The translations under genes were made by a program, and so were the position numbers. From Nocardia aurantia (GTDB taxonomy: Bacteria; Actinomycetota; Actinomycetes; Mycobacteriales; Mycobacteriaceae), in the NCBI RefSeq assembly GCF_009604425.1, contig NZ_WEGI01000005.1, forward strand, positions 434,001 through 498,000: a DNA stretch of 64,000 nt, given 5' to 3'. Each line of letters begins with the position of its first letter. Position 1 is the stretch's first letter. The notes under the pieces are model-generated. The model did not search any database, was not told where the DNA came from, and worked only from the letters and a program-made list of their open reading frames with translations. Shown piece by piece: positions 8,785-18,159 of this stretch.

Positions 8785-9906
8785 GTGGCAACCGAAACAG
8801 CTTCTGTCGCCGCTGAATCCGGCGACTCGTCCGAGTCCCCGGTGCGGGGGGTTCTGGCGTACATGCCGGGGATCCTGCTGTTGATCGTGATCGGCCTGCT
8901 CGGCAAGTACACCGAGATCTGGGTGAACAGTTTCGCCAAACATCACCACTGGCGGTTCCCGGATATCGAATTCGTGTTGTGGGCCATCGTCTTCGGTTTG
9001 ATCATCGCGAATACCGTGGGGGTGCACCGGATCTTCAAGCCGGGTATCGGCACGTACGAATTCTGGTTGAAGGCCGGTATCGTCGCGCTCGGGTCGCGAT
9101 TCGTGCTCGGTGACGTGGCGAAGCTGGGCGGGACCAGTTTCGTGATCATCCTGATCGATATGACCGTGGCCGGTGCGATCATTCTGGGAGCCGCACGGCT
9201 GCTGGGGTTGTCCGGCAAGCTCGGTTCGCTGCTCGCGATCGGCACCTCCATCTGCGGGGTGTCGGCGATCGTGGCCTCGCGCGGGGCGATTCGCGCGCGC
9301 AACGAGGATGTCGGTTATGCGATCGCGGCGATCCTGACGCTGGGGGCGGTGTCGCTGTTCCTGTTTCCGGTGATCGGGCACGGAATCGGGCTCAGCAACC
9401 ACGAATTCGGGTTGTGGGCCGGTCTCGCGGTGGACAACACGGCCGAGACCACCGCGACCGGATACGCGTATTCCGATGCGGCGGGCAAGGTCGCGGTACT
9501 GGTGAAGTCGACGCGCAACGCGCTCATCGGTTTCGTGGTGCTCGGTTTCGGTCTGTACTGGTCGTCGCGCGGCGAGGCCGATGCGATCGCGCCGGGGGTG
9601 CGGGCGAAGGCGTCGTTCGTATGGGAGAAGTTCCCGAAGTTCGTGCTCGGGTTTCTGGCGGTTTCGGCGCTGGCGACGGTGCATTGGATCAGCGCGAAGC
9701 AGATCACCAACCTGGCCAACGTGTCGCGCTGGGCCTTCCTGCTAACCTTTGCCGGGGTCGGCCTGAACACCAACTTCCGGGAGTTGGGTCGCACCGGTTG
9801 GCGGCCGCTGGTCGTCGCGGTGGTCGGCCTGGCCGTGGTGGCGACGGTGTCGCTGGGCCTGGTCCTGTTCACCTCCCGGGTCCTGCACTGGGGTTTGGTC
9901 GACTGA
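8785..9906 (+). CDS. YeiH/UPF0324-family membrane transporter (putative sulfate exporter)
   Basis: 373-residue polytopic membrane protein. The family signatures are clear: [13 protein letters not shown], a repeated [20 protein letters not shown] segment ([12 protein letters not shown] near residue 155), [18 protein letters not shown] and [20 protein letters not shown] near the C-terminus. About ten membrane helices are visible. The family is annotated as putative sulfate or sulfonate exporters, often LysR-controlled, but chemistry is poorly tested. Start GTG follows the small membrane protein by four bp. The N-terminal 25 residues are Ala/Ser/Glu-rich and cytosolic. Confidence 0.87.
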   Translation: MATETASVAAESGDSSESPVRGVLAYMPGILLLIVIGLLGKYTEIWVNSFAKHHHWRFPDIEFVLWAIVFGLIIANTVGVHRIFKPGIGTYEFWLKAGIVALGSRFVLGDVAKLGGTSFVIILIDMTVAGAIILGAARLLGLSGKLGSLLAIGTSICGVSAIVASRGAIRARNEDVGYAIAAILTLGAVSLFLFPVIGHGIGLSNHEFGLWAGLAVDNTAETTATGYAYSDAAGKVAVLVKSTRNALIGFVVLGFGLYWSSRGEADAIAPGVRAKASFVWEKFPKFVLGFLAVSALATVHWISAKQITNLANVSRWAFLLTFAGVGLNTNFRELGRTGWRPLVVAVVGLAVVATVSLGLVLFTSRVLHWGLVD

Positions 9907-10067
9907 TCGGAATACTTTTCGATCGGTAATCGCCGTGTGGTCTCCGGACCGCGCGGCGTTGGCGTTCGCTCCCCCGGGACCGGGTCATCACATGCATGAG
10001 TACTAATATTTTTTTCGGCTCCACCTGTCCGTACCGCTGGAAAATCCGCTGGAAAAGGAGAGGTTCG

Positions 10068-10367
10068 ATGACTACTGCACACGCGGTTCACGCCGATCAC
10101 GACCATATTCACGGGCCGGGTTGTGGACACGAGTCGTTCCACCACGGTGATCATGTGGACTACGTCCACGACGGTCATCTGCATCGGGAGCACGAGGGAC
10201 ATTTCGACGAATGCGAGCCCGCCGCGCACGTCGAGCACACCGCCGCACACGATCATGTGCACGGTGAGGGGTGCGGCCACGCGGCCATTCCGCACGGCGA
10301 CCATGTGGACTACCTGCACGACGGGCACCGGCACGCCGTGCACGACGGGCACTACGACGAGCACTGA
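10068..10367 (+). CDS. Histidine-rich metal-binding protein with internal duplication
   Basis: 99 residues of which 28 are His, plus three Cys and many Asp/Glu. It consists of two copies of a 39-residue module (residues 11-49 and 61-99) with pattern HDHxHGxGCGH, then HGDHVDYxHDGHxH and GHxDE. Such proteins buffer or sequester Zn, Ni or Co. The start follows AAGGAGAGG; a longer frame from 9996 has no comparable site. An AT-rich stretch with seven T residues (about 10007-10016) upstream is a likely promoter region, but I see no convincing Zur or Fur box. Its last 16 nt overlap the convergent CHAT gene. Confidence 0.8.
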   Translation: MTTAHAVHADHDHIHGPGCGHESFHHGDHVDYVHDGHLHREHEGHFDECEPAAHVEHTAAHDHVHGEGCGHAAIPHGDHVDYLHDGHRHAVHDGHYDEH

Positions 10368-13300
10368 TGGGTGTCGACGGTGGCGAAAGCCGCCCACAGC
10401 AGCGGTGAGTCCACCACCTGCCGGGTGTCGCGCCACGCGGCGAGCCGCTCCCGCTGCCAGCGCAGCAACGCCTCGACCGGATCCGGTCGCTCGTGGGCCG
10501 CATCGATCGCGCACACCGCGTCCTGCAGCGGCCGCGTCCCCGATCCCGCCGCGCCGAAGCGCTGAAAGGCCAGATCGGTCGGCAGCGTCCACCGGCTGGC
10601 GGTGACCAGCTCGGCGCCACCGTGAATCATTGCCGCGAGCAGTCCGAGGGCCTCACCGAAGCGCAGGTCCCCGCCGCTCTCGCAGGCGATCAGCGCGACC
10701 CGGGCGGGGATCGGCCATCGCGTTGCCCCGTCGACCGGATCGGCTGCCGCCGCATGTGTGCCCAGGATCAGATCCTTGGCGGACAGCGGCCGGTGGATCC
10801 GGTCGATGGGGGCGAATCCCGTGGTGGCGTCGGTGCAGGCCAGGTGCAGCCGGGCCTCCTCGCTGCGCCCGGACTCCGGCGTCGCCGCCGTCACATGCCC
10901 GACGTACAACAGCCGCGCGGCGCCGGCCCGCAGCGCCCGGCCGAGCCAGTCGCGATCCACATCGGTGCGCCGGAAGGCGTCGACCGGATCGGTGACGGCG
11001 GGCGCCAGCCGGTCACCGTACTCGGCGACCCGGCGCGCCAGCGGAGCCTGCCCGTCCATCCGGCCCAGTACCGAACCCAGCGCCGAATCCGCCCGGAAAC
11101 CGGGCACCCGTGGATCGAGGACGGCGACCACCGGCAACGCGCGATCCGCCGACCAGGACCGTGCCACCCGCCCCGGCGCGTGCACCAGCCCGGCGGGCGC
11201 GAGCGTGCCGACGTCGGCGATGTCCAGTAGCCGCAATTCCGGATCGGGCGCGAGCAACTCCCACGGAATCCGGGCCACCCGTGGCGACGGCTGTATCCGT
11301 ACATACGGCCGCACCCCACCGGTCCACAGCCGATACAACTGCTCCGCCAGCCGAAACGGGAGAAATACTCGCGAAAGATACTGGGCCAGTTCATTTTCCG
11401 CGTCGAACGTGGCCAACTCACCGGTGGTGAAAGCGGCTTCGAGCCCGCCGGGTACCTCCGGCCGCGGCAGCGCCGCCGCGAACCGCGCGACCGCCGCCGC
11501 CACCTGGTCCTCGGGAATCACCGCCACCCCGGGCGCGTCCACCTCCCCGGCCCAATACCAGGACAGGTACAGATCGCCCGCGTCTGCCATCCGCACGAAT
11601 ACGGTGGGCTGTCCGCCGGCCCCGACGGTGCGCCCATCCGCCGAGTTCGGCAGCGACCGAGAGTGCGGCGAGGAAGGGCCGGATGCCGATGCGGTGCGGA
11701 TCCTCATCGCGGCTGTCGCACTCCCCGCACCCGCGGACGGACGAGCGGGTGGCACCACGCTTCCGGCAGGTGTGATCGCAGTGCTGCCGGGCGGTGTGCT
11801 CGTCGCGTCGCCGTGCGGTGTCACCGTTGCGTCGCGCGGGAGCGCGCTGCCGGGTGTCGTGTCCGCCGGGCGCCCGGGCCCTGCGGTCGCCGAGTTGTGT
11901 TCAGGTGGAATGGCTTCGGAGCTGTCCGGCGATGCGGCACCCGATGTGGCCGCCCCGTTCGGCAGGGGGATTCCCGGACCGTGAGGCGTTGCCGCGGGCC
12001 TCGTCCCGGCCGGAGACGGCGACGTGCGCGCCCGCGCCGGCGAAGGCCAGGGCGATGGCCCGTCCGATCGTGCTGGTGGGACGGCCACCGCACTGTCTGC
12101 TGAGGTGGCTTCCGCGCCGATCGGCGGCGTGACGGCGAGTGAATCGGCCGGTTCCGTGATGGCGGGGAGGATTCGGGCGTCGCGGACGACGCGGTGGTAG
12201 CGGGTCTCCGCGGCGGCGATGTGATCGGCCAGTGCGATCCGGCCGTCCGGCGCGACCCGCACACGCGGTGGCGGGCCGACGGCGAGGCCCGCGCTCGCCG
12301 CAAGGTCGGACAGGGCGGTGCCGAGGGTGGCGGCCGCCGGAGCCGAAGGCGCCGTGCGTGATTCGGGTGGCGCTTCCGGGATGGTGAGCGGGATGCCGGT
12401 GACTCGTTCCGCGGGTTGCCGGCCGGGGGCCGGTATCGCACCCGCACAACAGGTTTCGACGAGGTCCGCGATCACCCGGGCGTCGCGGGCGTCGGTGGCA
12501 AAGCGGAATGCCAGGCGTACGGCGGGTTCGGCGAGGCGAGCATGCCATTGCTGCCGGTGGTAGCCGTCGGCGAAGGTGTGGCGGACGGCGTCGATGGCGA
12601 GTGCCGCCGGCACCACCAGATCCAGCCCGGTGCGGGCCGGATCGGCACCGGTCGGGTGTTCGGCGAGCAGTGTCGCGCGCCAGAAGTCGATGTGTGCGCA
12701 GTCGAGGCCGCGGCCGTGCCGGGCGTAGGTGTCGAAGGCCTCGGACAGCAGGCGTTCCGCCGCGTCGGGGCGGCCGGATCGTGCTTCCGCCACGGCCGTC
12801 CGGAGTTGGACCTCCGCGGCCTCCAGTACCGCACCGGAGGCGCGGAAGTGGTCCGAACTGCGCTGATACCACTCGCGTGCCGCGTCGGGGTCACCGGTGC
12901 CGTCGGCGAGGAAACCCCGCAACTTCCAGCCGATCGCGGCGCGCGGGCCGAGATCGTTTTCCTCGAACCACTCCTGGCTCGCGTCGAGCAGCGGCCGCGC
13001 TTCGTCGAATTCCCCGGCCCGCAGGTGCATCATCGCGAGATTCTGCTGAGTCTCGGCGATTCCGTTGCGGTCACCGGCCTTGGTGAAGGCGTCCAGTGCC
13101 TGACGCGCGAAATCGATGGCGAGCGTGTCCCGTCCGGTCTCGAAGTAGACCGCGGCCAGATTCATCAGCGGATGGCCGAGCAGTTCCGGGGCGGAAACCA
13201 CGGCGACGTCGAGGGATTCGGTGGCGTGCGCGAGCGCCTCCGACCAGCGCCGGCCGTGGATCGCAACCGCGGTGATCGACAGCAGGCAGGCGACCCGTAG

Positions 13301-13666
13301 GTGACCGAACTCCGGATCGTCGCCGAGCAGATCCCGTGCCTCGGTGAGCGCGGACTGCGCGGCCTCGAGATCACCGAGATGCTGCATCGTCTGCGACATG
13401 TCGACCAGCGCGGTGGCCCGCATCCGGATCGCGTCACCGGGGATGTCCGGCAGCGCGGTGCGATACCAGTCCAGCGCTGCGATGTGCTCGCCGAGTCGAT
13501 CGCACATGGCGGCCGCATTGACCATGGCCGCCAACCGAACCCGGCCGCCGGCCGTGCCCACCGCCGCCTCGAACATCCGCCGCGCCTGTGCCACGTCACC
13601 GGTCTGATAGACCGCCGCGGCCTCGTGCAGCGGTGCCCAGTCGTCGTCCGTACCGGCCTCACTCAT
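10352..13666 (-). CDS. TPR-repeat protein with C-terminal CHAT (caspase-like) protease domain
   Basis: 1104 residues in three parts. Residues ~15-420 are helical repeats of TPR type (ALDWYRTALPDIPGDA, AIDFARQALDAFTKAGDRN, AREWYQRSSDHFRASG). Residues ~560-720 are a Pro/Ala/Ser/Thr-rich linker. The C-terminal ~370 residues are a CHAT domain: catalytic His924 in LLYVGHVT and Cys995 in LIACESGGDLRFGEA, followed by HGGAELVTASRWTLPTD. CHAT enzymes are caspase-clan proteases; with TPRs they act in bacterial conflict and cell-death systems, cleaving a partner. Two unknown genes lie upstream on the same strand. ATG 13666 has AGGAG some 15 nt upstream, a loose fit. Confidence 0.85.
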   Translation of the reverse strand: MSEAGTDDDWAPLHEAAAVYQTGDVAQARRMFEAAVGTAGGRVRLAAMVNAAAMCDRLGEHIAALDWYRTALPDIPGDAIRMRATALVDMSQTMQHLGDLEAAQSALTEARDLLGDDPEFGHLRVACLLSITAVAIHGRRWSEALAHATESLDVAVVSAPELLGHPLMNLAAVYFETGRDTLAIDFARQALDAFTKAGDRNGIAETQQNLAMMHLRAGEFDEARPLLDASQEWFEENDLGPRAAIGWKLRGFLADGTGDPDAAREWYQRSSDHFRASGAVLEAAEVQLRTAVAEARSGRPDAAERLLSEAFDTYARHGRGLDCAHIDFWRATLLAEHPTGADPARTGLDLVVPAALAIDAVRHTFADGYHRQQWHARLAEPAVRLAFRFATDARDARVIADLVETCCAGAIPAPGRQPAERVTGIPLTIPEAPPESRTAPSAPAAATLGTALSDLAASAGLAVGPPPRVRVAPDGRIALADHIAAAETRYHRVVRDARILPAITEPADSLAVTPPIGAEATSADSAVAVPPARSDGPSPWPSPARARTSPSPAGTRPAATPHGPGIPLPNGAATSGAASPDSSEAIPPEHNSATAGPGRPADTTPGSALPRDATVTPHGDATSTPPGSTAITPAGSVVPPARPSAGAGSATAAMRIRTASASGPSSPHSRSLPNSADGRTVGAGGQPTVFVRMADAGDLYLSWYWAGEVDAPGVAVIPEDQVAAAVARFAAALPRPEVPGGLEAAFTTGELATFDAENELAQYLSRVFLPFRLAEQLYRLWTGGVRPYVRIQPSPRVARIPWELLAPDPELRLLDIADVGTLAPAGLVHAPGRVARSWSADRALPVVAVLDPRVPGFRADSALGSVLGRMDGQAPLARRVAEYGDRLAPAVTDPVDAFRRTDVDRDWLGRALRAGAARLLYVGHVTAATPESGRSEEARLHLACTDATTGFAPIDRIHRPLSAKDLILGTHAAAADPVDGATRWPIPARVALIACESGGDLRFGEALGLLAAMIHGGAELVTASRWTLPTDLAFQRFGAAGSGTRPLQDAVCAIDAAHERPDPVEALLRWQRERLAAWRDTRQVVDSPLLWAAFATVDTHQCSS

Positions 13667-14191
13667 CCGGCCGACCCGCTCTCCTGTTGTGGTGGTATGC
13701 CGCCGGTCCGCAGCCCACGCTGCCGGACCGACAGTGCCGCAGACGATTCCGGCGACGCCGGTACTGTCGTCGGTTGCCGGGTGGAGCGGCCATCGGGGCG
13801 GAATTCGCCGTCGCCGTTCCCGATGCGTTCGCGGCGGCGACGGACATGCCTGGGATCGGCGATCATCCTGTCCGTGAGCTGGACGCCAACGGGAGGACCG
13901 AATTCCGAAACCGTGCGGCGGCAAATCGATGGCGATCCGCCGTATTCCGGTACGCCGGGCGACCGACGACAGCCGATCGAACGCGATGGCGGCCGAGGAA
14001 CCGTCGGGCCTCGGCCGGCCCGGCGGATATGTCCGCGGCACAGCGAGCCCGGTGCGAGTCCGGCTCGCCGGCGGTCGAGCATTCGCCGGCCGCGCGTCGA
14101 TTCGCTCGGCTCGGGACACAGTGGGTGAATCGAAGTCGGCCGATTCCGGAACCACGCCGATCGGAGCAAGTGCGACAGCGAATGCATAATG
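13667..14191. other. 525-bp gap between the CHAT gene and its upstream neighbour
   Basis: Several open frames cross this stretch on both strands, but none has the composition of a folded protein; they are Arg/Pro/Ser-rich. No terminator hairpin was seen. It most likely carries the promoter of the CHAT gene or is decayed sequence. Confidence 0.4.
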
Positions 14192-15310
14192 TCAGTAATC
14201 CGCCTCGGCCGCCGCGATTTCGGCGAGCAGGGGAGTGTCGTACGGATCGTCGTGCGCCTGTGCCGCGCGGCGCAGGCGGGTGGTGGCGAAGTCCCGGATA
14301 CGGTGCCGGAGTTCCTCCGCCGGAACGGATTCGGCCGGGCCCATGCCGGGGACCCGTACGGTCACCGTGACGGGGGCGGCCGGGTCGACCAGCGGTGCGA
14401 GCCCCTGCCAGTGGTCGCCGCTGAGGACCAGCGGAGTCGGGGGGATTGCCGCGCCGAAGGCGGTGGGCCGCAGGTGTTCCGGCACAAGTCCGCGCAACCC
14501 GGGGGCCGCGACGGCACGGACACGGACGTCGGTGGCGCCGTCGGCGCGCACGACCTCCCACGAGACGGCGCGTTCGGAGGCGTCGAGGATGCCGGGTGGG
14601 CACCGGTACCAGTCCCAGCCGGTGACGCCGCGCGCCAGCACCGTCGCATCGCGTGCCGTGGCATCCACGTCGGCGGCTCCGACGGCGAGGGCGTAGTCGT
14701 CGGCGCGTCCGAGAGTCGGCACGGTGCCGAATTCGCCGGCGTCCGCGAGGGCGCGCATCGTGCCGAATTCGCCGGCGTCCGCGACGGTGCGCATCGTGCC
14801 GAATTCGTCGTCCGGATCCGCTTCGTCCAGTGCGTCGGCACCGTCCACCAGCATCTCGCATTCGCCGGTCAGCGTGGTGATCTCGGTGGCGAGCAGCCGG
14901 TCGTCCAGTGCCGCGATGGCATCGATCGCCGAGGCCGGCCACCAGCGGGCTGCCCAGTGCGCGTAGGCGAGACGCCGGGCGGCGGCCGCGAGCAAAGGCC
15001 GGGCCGGCCGGGCGATCGCGCGCCGGGGCACTCCGTCGAAGTCGGCGACCGCCAATGCCACCTCCTCGCCGTACACGGCCCAGATCCACTGCTGGGCGAG
15101 ATCCGGATCGTCGAGTACTGCCGCCGGAATGTAGTTGTCGGAGAACAAATTCCAGGTCAGGTGGGCACCGGCGGCGGCCAGCACGAGAGTGTCGGGCCCG
15201 GCCGCTCCCTCGGCGAGGGCGGCGATCGCGGGCGGGGCGACCACGACGGTGCCGTCGGGACCGGAACGCACCTCGACTTCGCCTGTGCCGGGCGCGAGTT
15301 CGGGATTCAT
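14192..15310 (-). CDS. Unrecognised protein with tandem 12-residue repeats, CHAT-associated unit
   Basis: 372 residues, family not recognised. The N-terminal ~170 residues are Ala-rich helical with aromatic clusters (LTWNLFSDNY, AQQWIWAVYGEE, AYAHWAARWWPAS). Near residues 165-200 a 12-residue repeat (GEFGTMRALADA) occurs two to three times. The C-terminal half looks beta-rich (SWEVVRADGATDVRVRAV, PVTVTVRVPGMG). Its ATG overlaps the stop of the upstream 444-residue gene as TGATG, indicating coupled translation and a shared role with it. The CHAT protease gene follows on the same strand after 525 bp. Confidence 0.65.
   Translation of the reverse strand: MNPELAPGTGEVEVRSGPDGTVVVAPPAIAALAEGAAGPDTLVLAAAGAHLTWNLFSDNYIPAAVLDDPDLAQQWIWAVYGEEVALAVADFDGVPRRAIARPARPLLAAAARRLAYAHWAARWWPASAIDAIAALDDRLLATEITTLTGECEMLVDGADALDEADPDDEFGTMRTVADAGEFGTMRALADAGEFGTVPTLGRADDYALAVGAADVDATARDATVLARGVTGWDWYRCPPGILDASERAVSWEVVRADGATDVRVRAVAAPGLRGLVPEHLRPTAFGAAIPPTPLVLSGDHWQGLAPLVDPAAPVTVTVRVPGMGPAESVPAEELRHRIRDFATTRLRRAAQAHDDPYDTPLLAEIAAAEADY
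14724..14810. repeat. 36-bp in-frame tandem repeat
   Basis: Units at 14724-14759 and 14760-14795 differ at very few bases, and a partial third copy runs to 14810. Each contains GTGCCGAATTCGCCGGCGTC. The 36-bp period keeps the reading frame and adds 12 residues per copy, so copy number can change without frameshift. Confidence 0.85.
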
Positions 15311-16644
15311 CAGCTCGCCCTCGATTCGGCCGGGACGGCATCCGGATCGGTCGCGAGGGCGCCGAGGGCCTGCTTCACCCGCATCCGGTGGTCGAGGACG
15401 ACCGAGCGGGCGACCCCGTCGAGGATGTCCCACAGTTCGTCGGTGGCGGTCAGCGGTAGTTCCCGCACGTCCCGGCCGTGCAGGCGGACCCAGAGGCGGC
15501 GCAGGTACGGCTGCCAGGGGGCCTGTAGTTCGGTGGCGACGGCGGCGAGCGGGCCGGTGGCCGCCGGATCCCGATGCAGGGACATCCGCCGTGCCTGCAG
15601 GACGTAGGCCTCGCGTTGCCAGCGGCCGTTGATCACCTGTTGCGCGGCGGTTTCCGGTTCGGCGCCGGAGCCGGTGGGGCGCAGGCCGAGGGCCAGTTCG
15701 GCGCCGGCGGTCGCGGCGACCCGCAGCGATTCGTCGAGCAGGGCCCAGGGCGCGCAGCTGCGGGCGATCTCGGCGTCGACCAGTTCCGGGATCTCGGGCA
15801 GGTCGGCGCGTTCGGCGGCGGCCTGCAGCACGGTGAACACCCGTTCGTGGACGGTGCGGTCGAAGGGCCGGGCGAGGGTGGCCTTGGACGCGGTCGTGCC
15901 GAGTTCCGGGCGGCGAGGAGCGGGATGCTCGGTGAGGCCGAGATGCTGTGCGGTGGGCGATGTTCCGGTGGCGGACCAGAGCCGGATGCCGAAATGTGTT
16001 CCCGCGCGGGCGGTCAGCAGGGTGCTGAAGATGGCGTGGCCGTCGGGGGGTGTGCGGCGCAGCCGGGCGGTCGCGCAGATCTCCAGCAGCGCACCGATTT
16101 CCGCGGTGTGTGAACTGCTCGGGCCGCCGCTGCTGGGGCGACGGCGCCAGGCCAGGTCGAGCAGTTCCGTGAGGGCGCGGGCCCGGGCCGGGTCGGTGAG
16201 GTGTTCCTTCAGGGCGCGGGTGGTCCGGCCCGCGGTGAACTCGTGCAGTTCGCGCACGGCGGCCTCGGCGAACTGGTTGCCGCGCAACGGATCCGGCGCG
16301 CCGACGGTGCTCGCCAGCTCGAAACAGCGCTGGAAGTACAGGTCCTGCGGATTGCCCTCGGTGATGCGCAGCGAGCGCCGCACCTGTTTGCAGACGGTGA
16401 ACCAGGCGGCGGTGGCGCGCAGCACCTCGGCGGCGGCGGTGAGCCGGACCGTCACCTCGATCACGCCCTCGGCGCTGAGGATCGGGCCGGCGCAGAGCGG
16501 ATGTTGCACCGGGCGTAGCACCAGGGGGTCGAGGATCAGCTTGACGGTGCGGCTGAGCGGGCCGCCCTGGGGACCGGAAAGCGGTTCGACGCCCTCGATC
16601 CGGCGCCAAACCTCGTCCAGCACCATCGCGCGCGGGCGTCGCAT
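15310..16644 (-). CDS. Unrecognised protein, first gene of the CHAT-associated unit
   Basis: 444 residues, no family recognised. Predicted mostly alpha-helical, with Arg/Leu/Ala-rich helices, a WFTVCKQVRRSLRITEG segment near residue 90 and ELPLTATDELWDILDGVA near 405; no membrane segment, signal peptide or nucleotide-binding motif. Two internal starts (ATG 16644 and 16626) are possible. It is translationally coupled to the next gene (TGATG). Position just ahead of a TPR-CHAT protease makes it a candidate regulator, sensor or substrate of that protease, but this is inference from gene order. The CATRA (caspase and TPR-repeat associated) conflict systems are the comparison to test. Confidence 0.65.
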   Translation of the reverse strand: MRRPRAMVLDEVWRRIEGVEPLSGPQGGPLSRTVKLILDPLVLRPVQHPLCAGPILSAEGVIEVTVRLTAAAEVLRATAAWFTVCKQVRRSLRITEGNPQDLYFQRCFELASTVGAPDPLRGNQFAEAAVRELHEFTAGRTTRALKEHLTDPARARALTELLDLAWRRRPSSGGPSSSHTAEIGALLEICATARLRRTPPDGHAIFSTLLTARAGTHFGIRLWSATGTSPTAQHLGLTEHPAPRRPELGTTASKATLARPFDRTVHERVFTVLQAAAERADLPEIPELVDAEIARSCAPWALLDESLRVAATAGAELALGLRPTGSGAEPETAAQQVINGRWQREAYVLQARRMSLHRDPAATGPLAAVATELQAPWQPYLRRLWVRLHGRDVRELPLTATDELWDILDGVARSVVLDHRMRVKQALGALATDPDAVPAESRAS

Positions 16645-16796
16645 TCGACCAGGTTAACCAACCCGAGCCCGGATCGGCCAGGGGAAAACCTGGGATCGGT
16701 AGGGCGCGAACGCTTCCTACCTTCATGACATCGGTTCCACCACGGAGCCGGAAGTTCGAAAGCGAGCGGCAACGCTCCCGACACGAGGGAATTCCG

Positions 16797-17351
16797 ATGA
16801 GCACTGCGACCATTCGTCTCTGCACCGCCGCCGTCGCCGCGTCCGCCGCGCTGGCCCTGGTCCTCACCGGCTGTGGCGACAGCAAGCCCGCGGCCGCGCC
16901 GGCCACCCCGGCGCCCGGCTCGTCCGCCCCGGCGGGGCCGGCGGGACCGGCCGCGTCGTCCGGCAAGTCGACCGTCAGCGTCGACGGCGCCGCCCTGACC
17001 GGCACGTTCGACACCACCTGCGCCAAGCAGGGCGACGTGCTCGCACTGGCCCTGACCGACAACGCGAACGGCGCCTACGGCACCCTCGCGGTGGCCGCCA
17101 CGGTCACCGGCACCGGGACCGTGCAGGCGGTCGGGATCACCGGCAGCAAGGGGGGATCCAGCGGCCTGCCCTACGCGGTCGGCTTCGGCAAGGGCCAGCC
17201 GGGCGGTTTGGCCCAGTCCACCAAGAGCGGCAACACCTTCCACGTCACCGGTGAGGGTGTCGGCGCGCCGGATATGACCAACCCGACCGCCGGCCCGAAG
17301 ACCTCGAAGTTCGACATCACCTTCGCCTGCTCGACCATCGTGGGTGGGTGA
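16797..17351 (+). CDS. LpqH-like (19-kDa antigen family) lipoprotein
   Basis: 184-residue predicted lipoprotein. Signal peptide ends in lipobox LTGC (Cys ~25), followed by a Pro/Ala/Ser-rich spacer and a beta-rich domain with DGAALTGTFDTTCAKQGDVL and a terminal FDITFACST, i.e. the two Cys expected to form the LpqH disulfide. Repeated TGTG and VTGEG segments match this family of surface-exposed mycobacterial antigens. GAGGGA lies nine nt before ATG 16797. The next gene starts six bp after its stop, indicating an operon. Confidence 0.83.
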   Translation: MSTATIRLCTAAVAASAALALVLTGCGDSKPAAAPATPAPGSSAPAGPAGPAASSGKSTVSVDGAALTGTFDTTCAKQGDVLALALTDNANGAYGTLAVAATVTGTGTVQAVGITGSKGGSSGLPYAVGFGKGQPGGLAQSTKSGNTFHVTGEGVGAPDMTNPTAGPKTSKFDITFACSTIVGG

Positions 17352-17357
17352 TCGCAG

Positions 17358-18146
17358 ATGCGGACCGCGATCCGGGCCGGGGCGGCGGCGTTCTTCGCCG
17401 CCGCCGTGGGCTGGTACCTCTGGCACGGGCTCACCTACCGATCGGATGCCCTGACCGGCGACGTCTTCGGCTGGGTGGGCTGGCAACTGGCGCTGCCGAT
17501 CGCCGCGGTGTCGGTGCTGCCGGTGGCCTTCGTGCTCACCAGCGGCCTCGTGACCGGGGGCAACAGCCCCCGGTTCCGGGACGGGCAGTTGGGCATCGGC
17601 ACCGTGGAGTCGTTCGCGCAGACCGGGCTCTACATCAACGACCAGCCGCAGCTGCGCATCGAATTGCAGGTCGAGGGTGCCGGCGGCGAGGTCTTCCGGT
17701 CGCACGCGAAGATGATCGTGCCGCTGGCCGAGCTGGCGCTGCTGCGGCCGGGCGTGGTGCTTCCGGTGCGCTATCTGCCGGACCGCACCGACCGGGTCGA
17801 GATCGACCGTTCCGGCGATCGCTCGGCGGTGCAGCGGGCCGTGAACGAGACCATGATCCGCAAGGGTCTGACCACTCGCGCCGCCCTGGACGTGGCCGAA
17901 CGAGGGGTGGCCGCGCAGGCGGTGGTGCAGACGCTGTCGGTGCCGGGCGAGACCCGCGAGGACAGCACCGCGGTGGATCTGGGACTGCTGATCACCCGGC
18001 CGGACGGCAGTACCTTCACGGCCGCGGTGCGGAAGTTCGTCCCGCAGCGCAACATCGGGCAGGTCCAGGTCGGCCGGATCGTGCAGGTCCGCTATCTCGC
18101 CGCGGACGAGCGGGAGGTGGTGCTCGCCCTGCCGGTCAACACCTGA
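17358..18146 (+). CDS. Hypothetical membrane protein with two N-terminal spans
   Basis: 262 residues. Hydrophobic segments at about 5-22 (AAAFFAAAVGWYLWHGL) and 42-65 (LALPIAAVSVLPVAFVLTSGL) anchor a soluble C-terminal part of about 190 residues with repeated short motifs: VVLPVRYLPDRTDRVEID and IVQVRYLAADEREV, which look like duplicated beta domains. No enzyme motif seen. It follows the LpqH-like gene by six bp and may act with it at the envelope. A strong hairpin terminator follows. Confidence 0.7.
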   Translation: MRTAIRAGAAAFFAAAVGWYLWHGLTYRSDALTGDVFGWVGWQLALPIAAVSVLPVAFVLTSGLVTGGNSPRFRDGQLGIGTVESFAQTGLYINDQPQLRIELQVEGAGGEVFRSHAKMIVPLAELALLRPGVVLPVRYLPDRTDRVEIDRSGDRSAVQRAVNETMIRKGLTTRAALDVAERGVAAQAVVQTLSVPGETREDSTAVDLGLLITRPDGSTFTAAVRKFVPQRNIGQVQVGRIVQVRYLAADEREVVLALPVNT

Positions 18147-18159
18147 TCGTTCGGCGAAC

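Noticed and set aside
10000..10067. Zur or Fur box before the His-rich gene
   Set aside because: The region is AT-rich but I could not find a palindrome matching either consensus.
13667..14191. Coding gene in the gap before the CHAT gene
   Set aside because: All frames give low-complexity Arg/Pro/Ser text without a folded-domain pattern or a good start.
14192..17062. 956-residue minus-strand frame read as one gene
   Set aside because: It joins the real 372-residue gene to an out-of-frame Arg/Pro-rich shadow of the 444-residue gene; the TGATG junction at 15308-15312 marks the true start.
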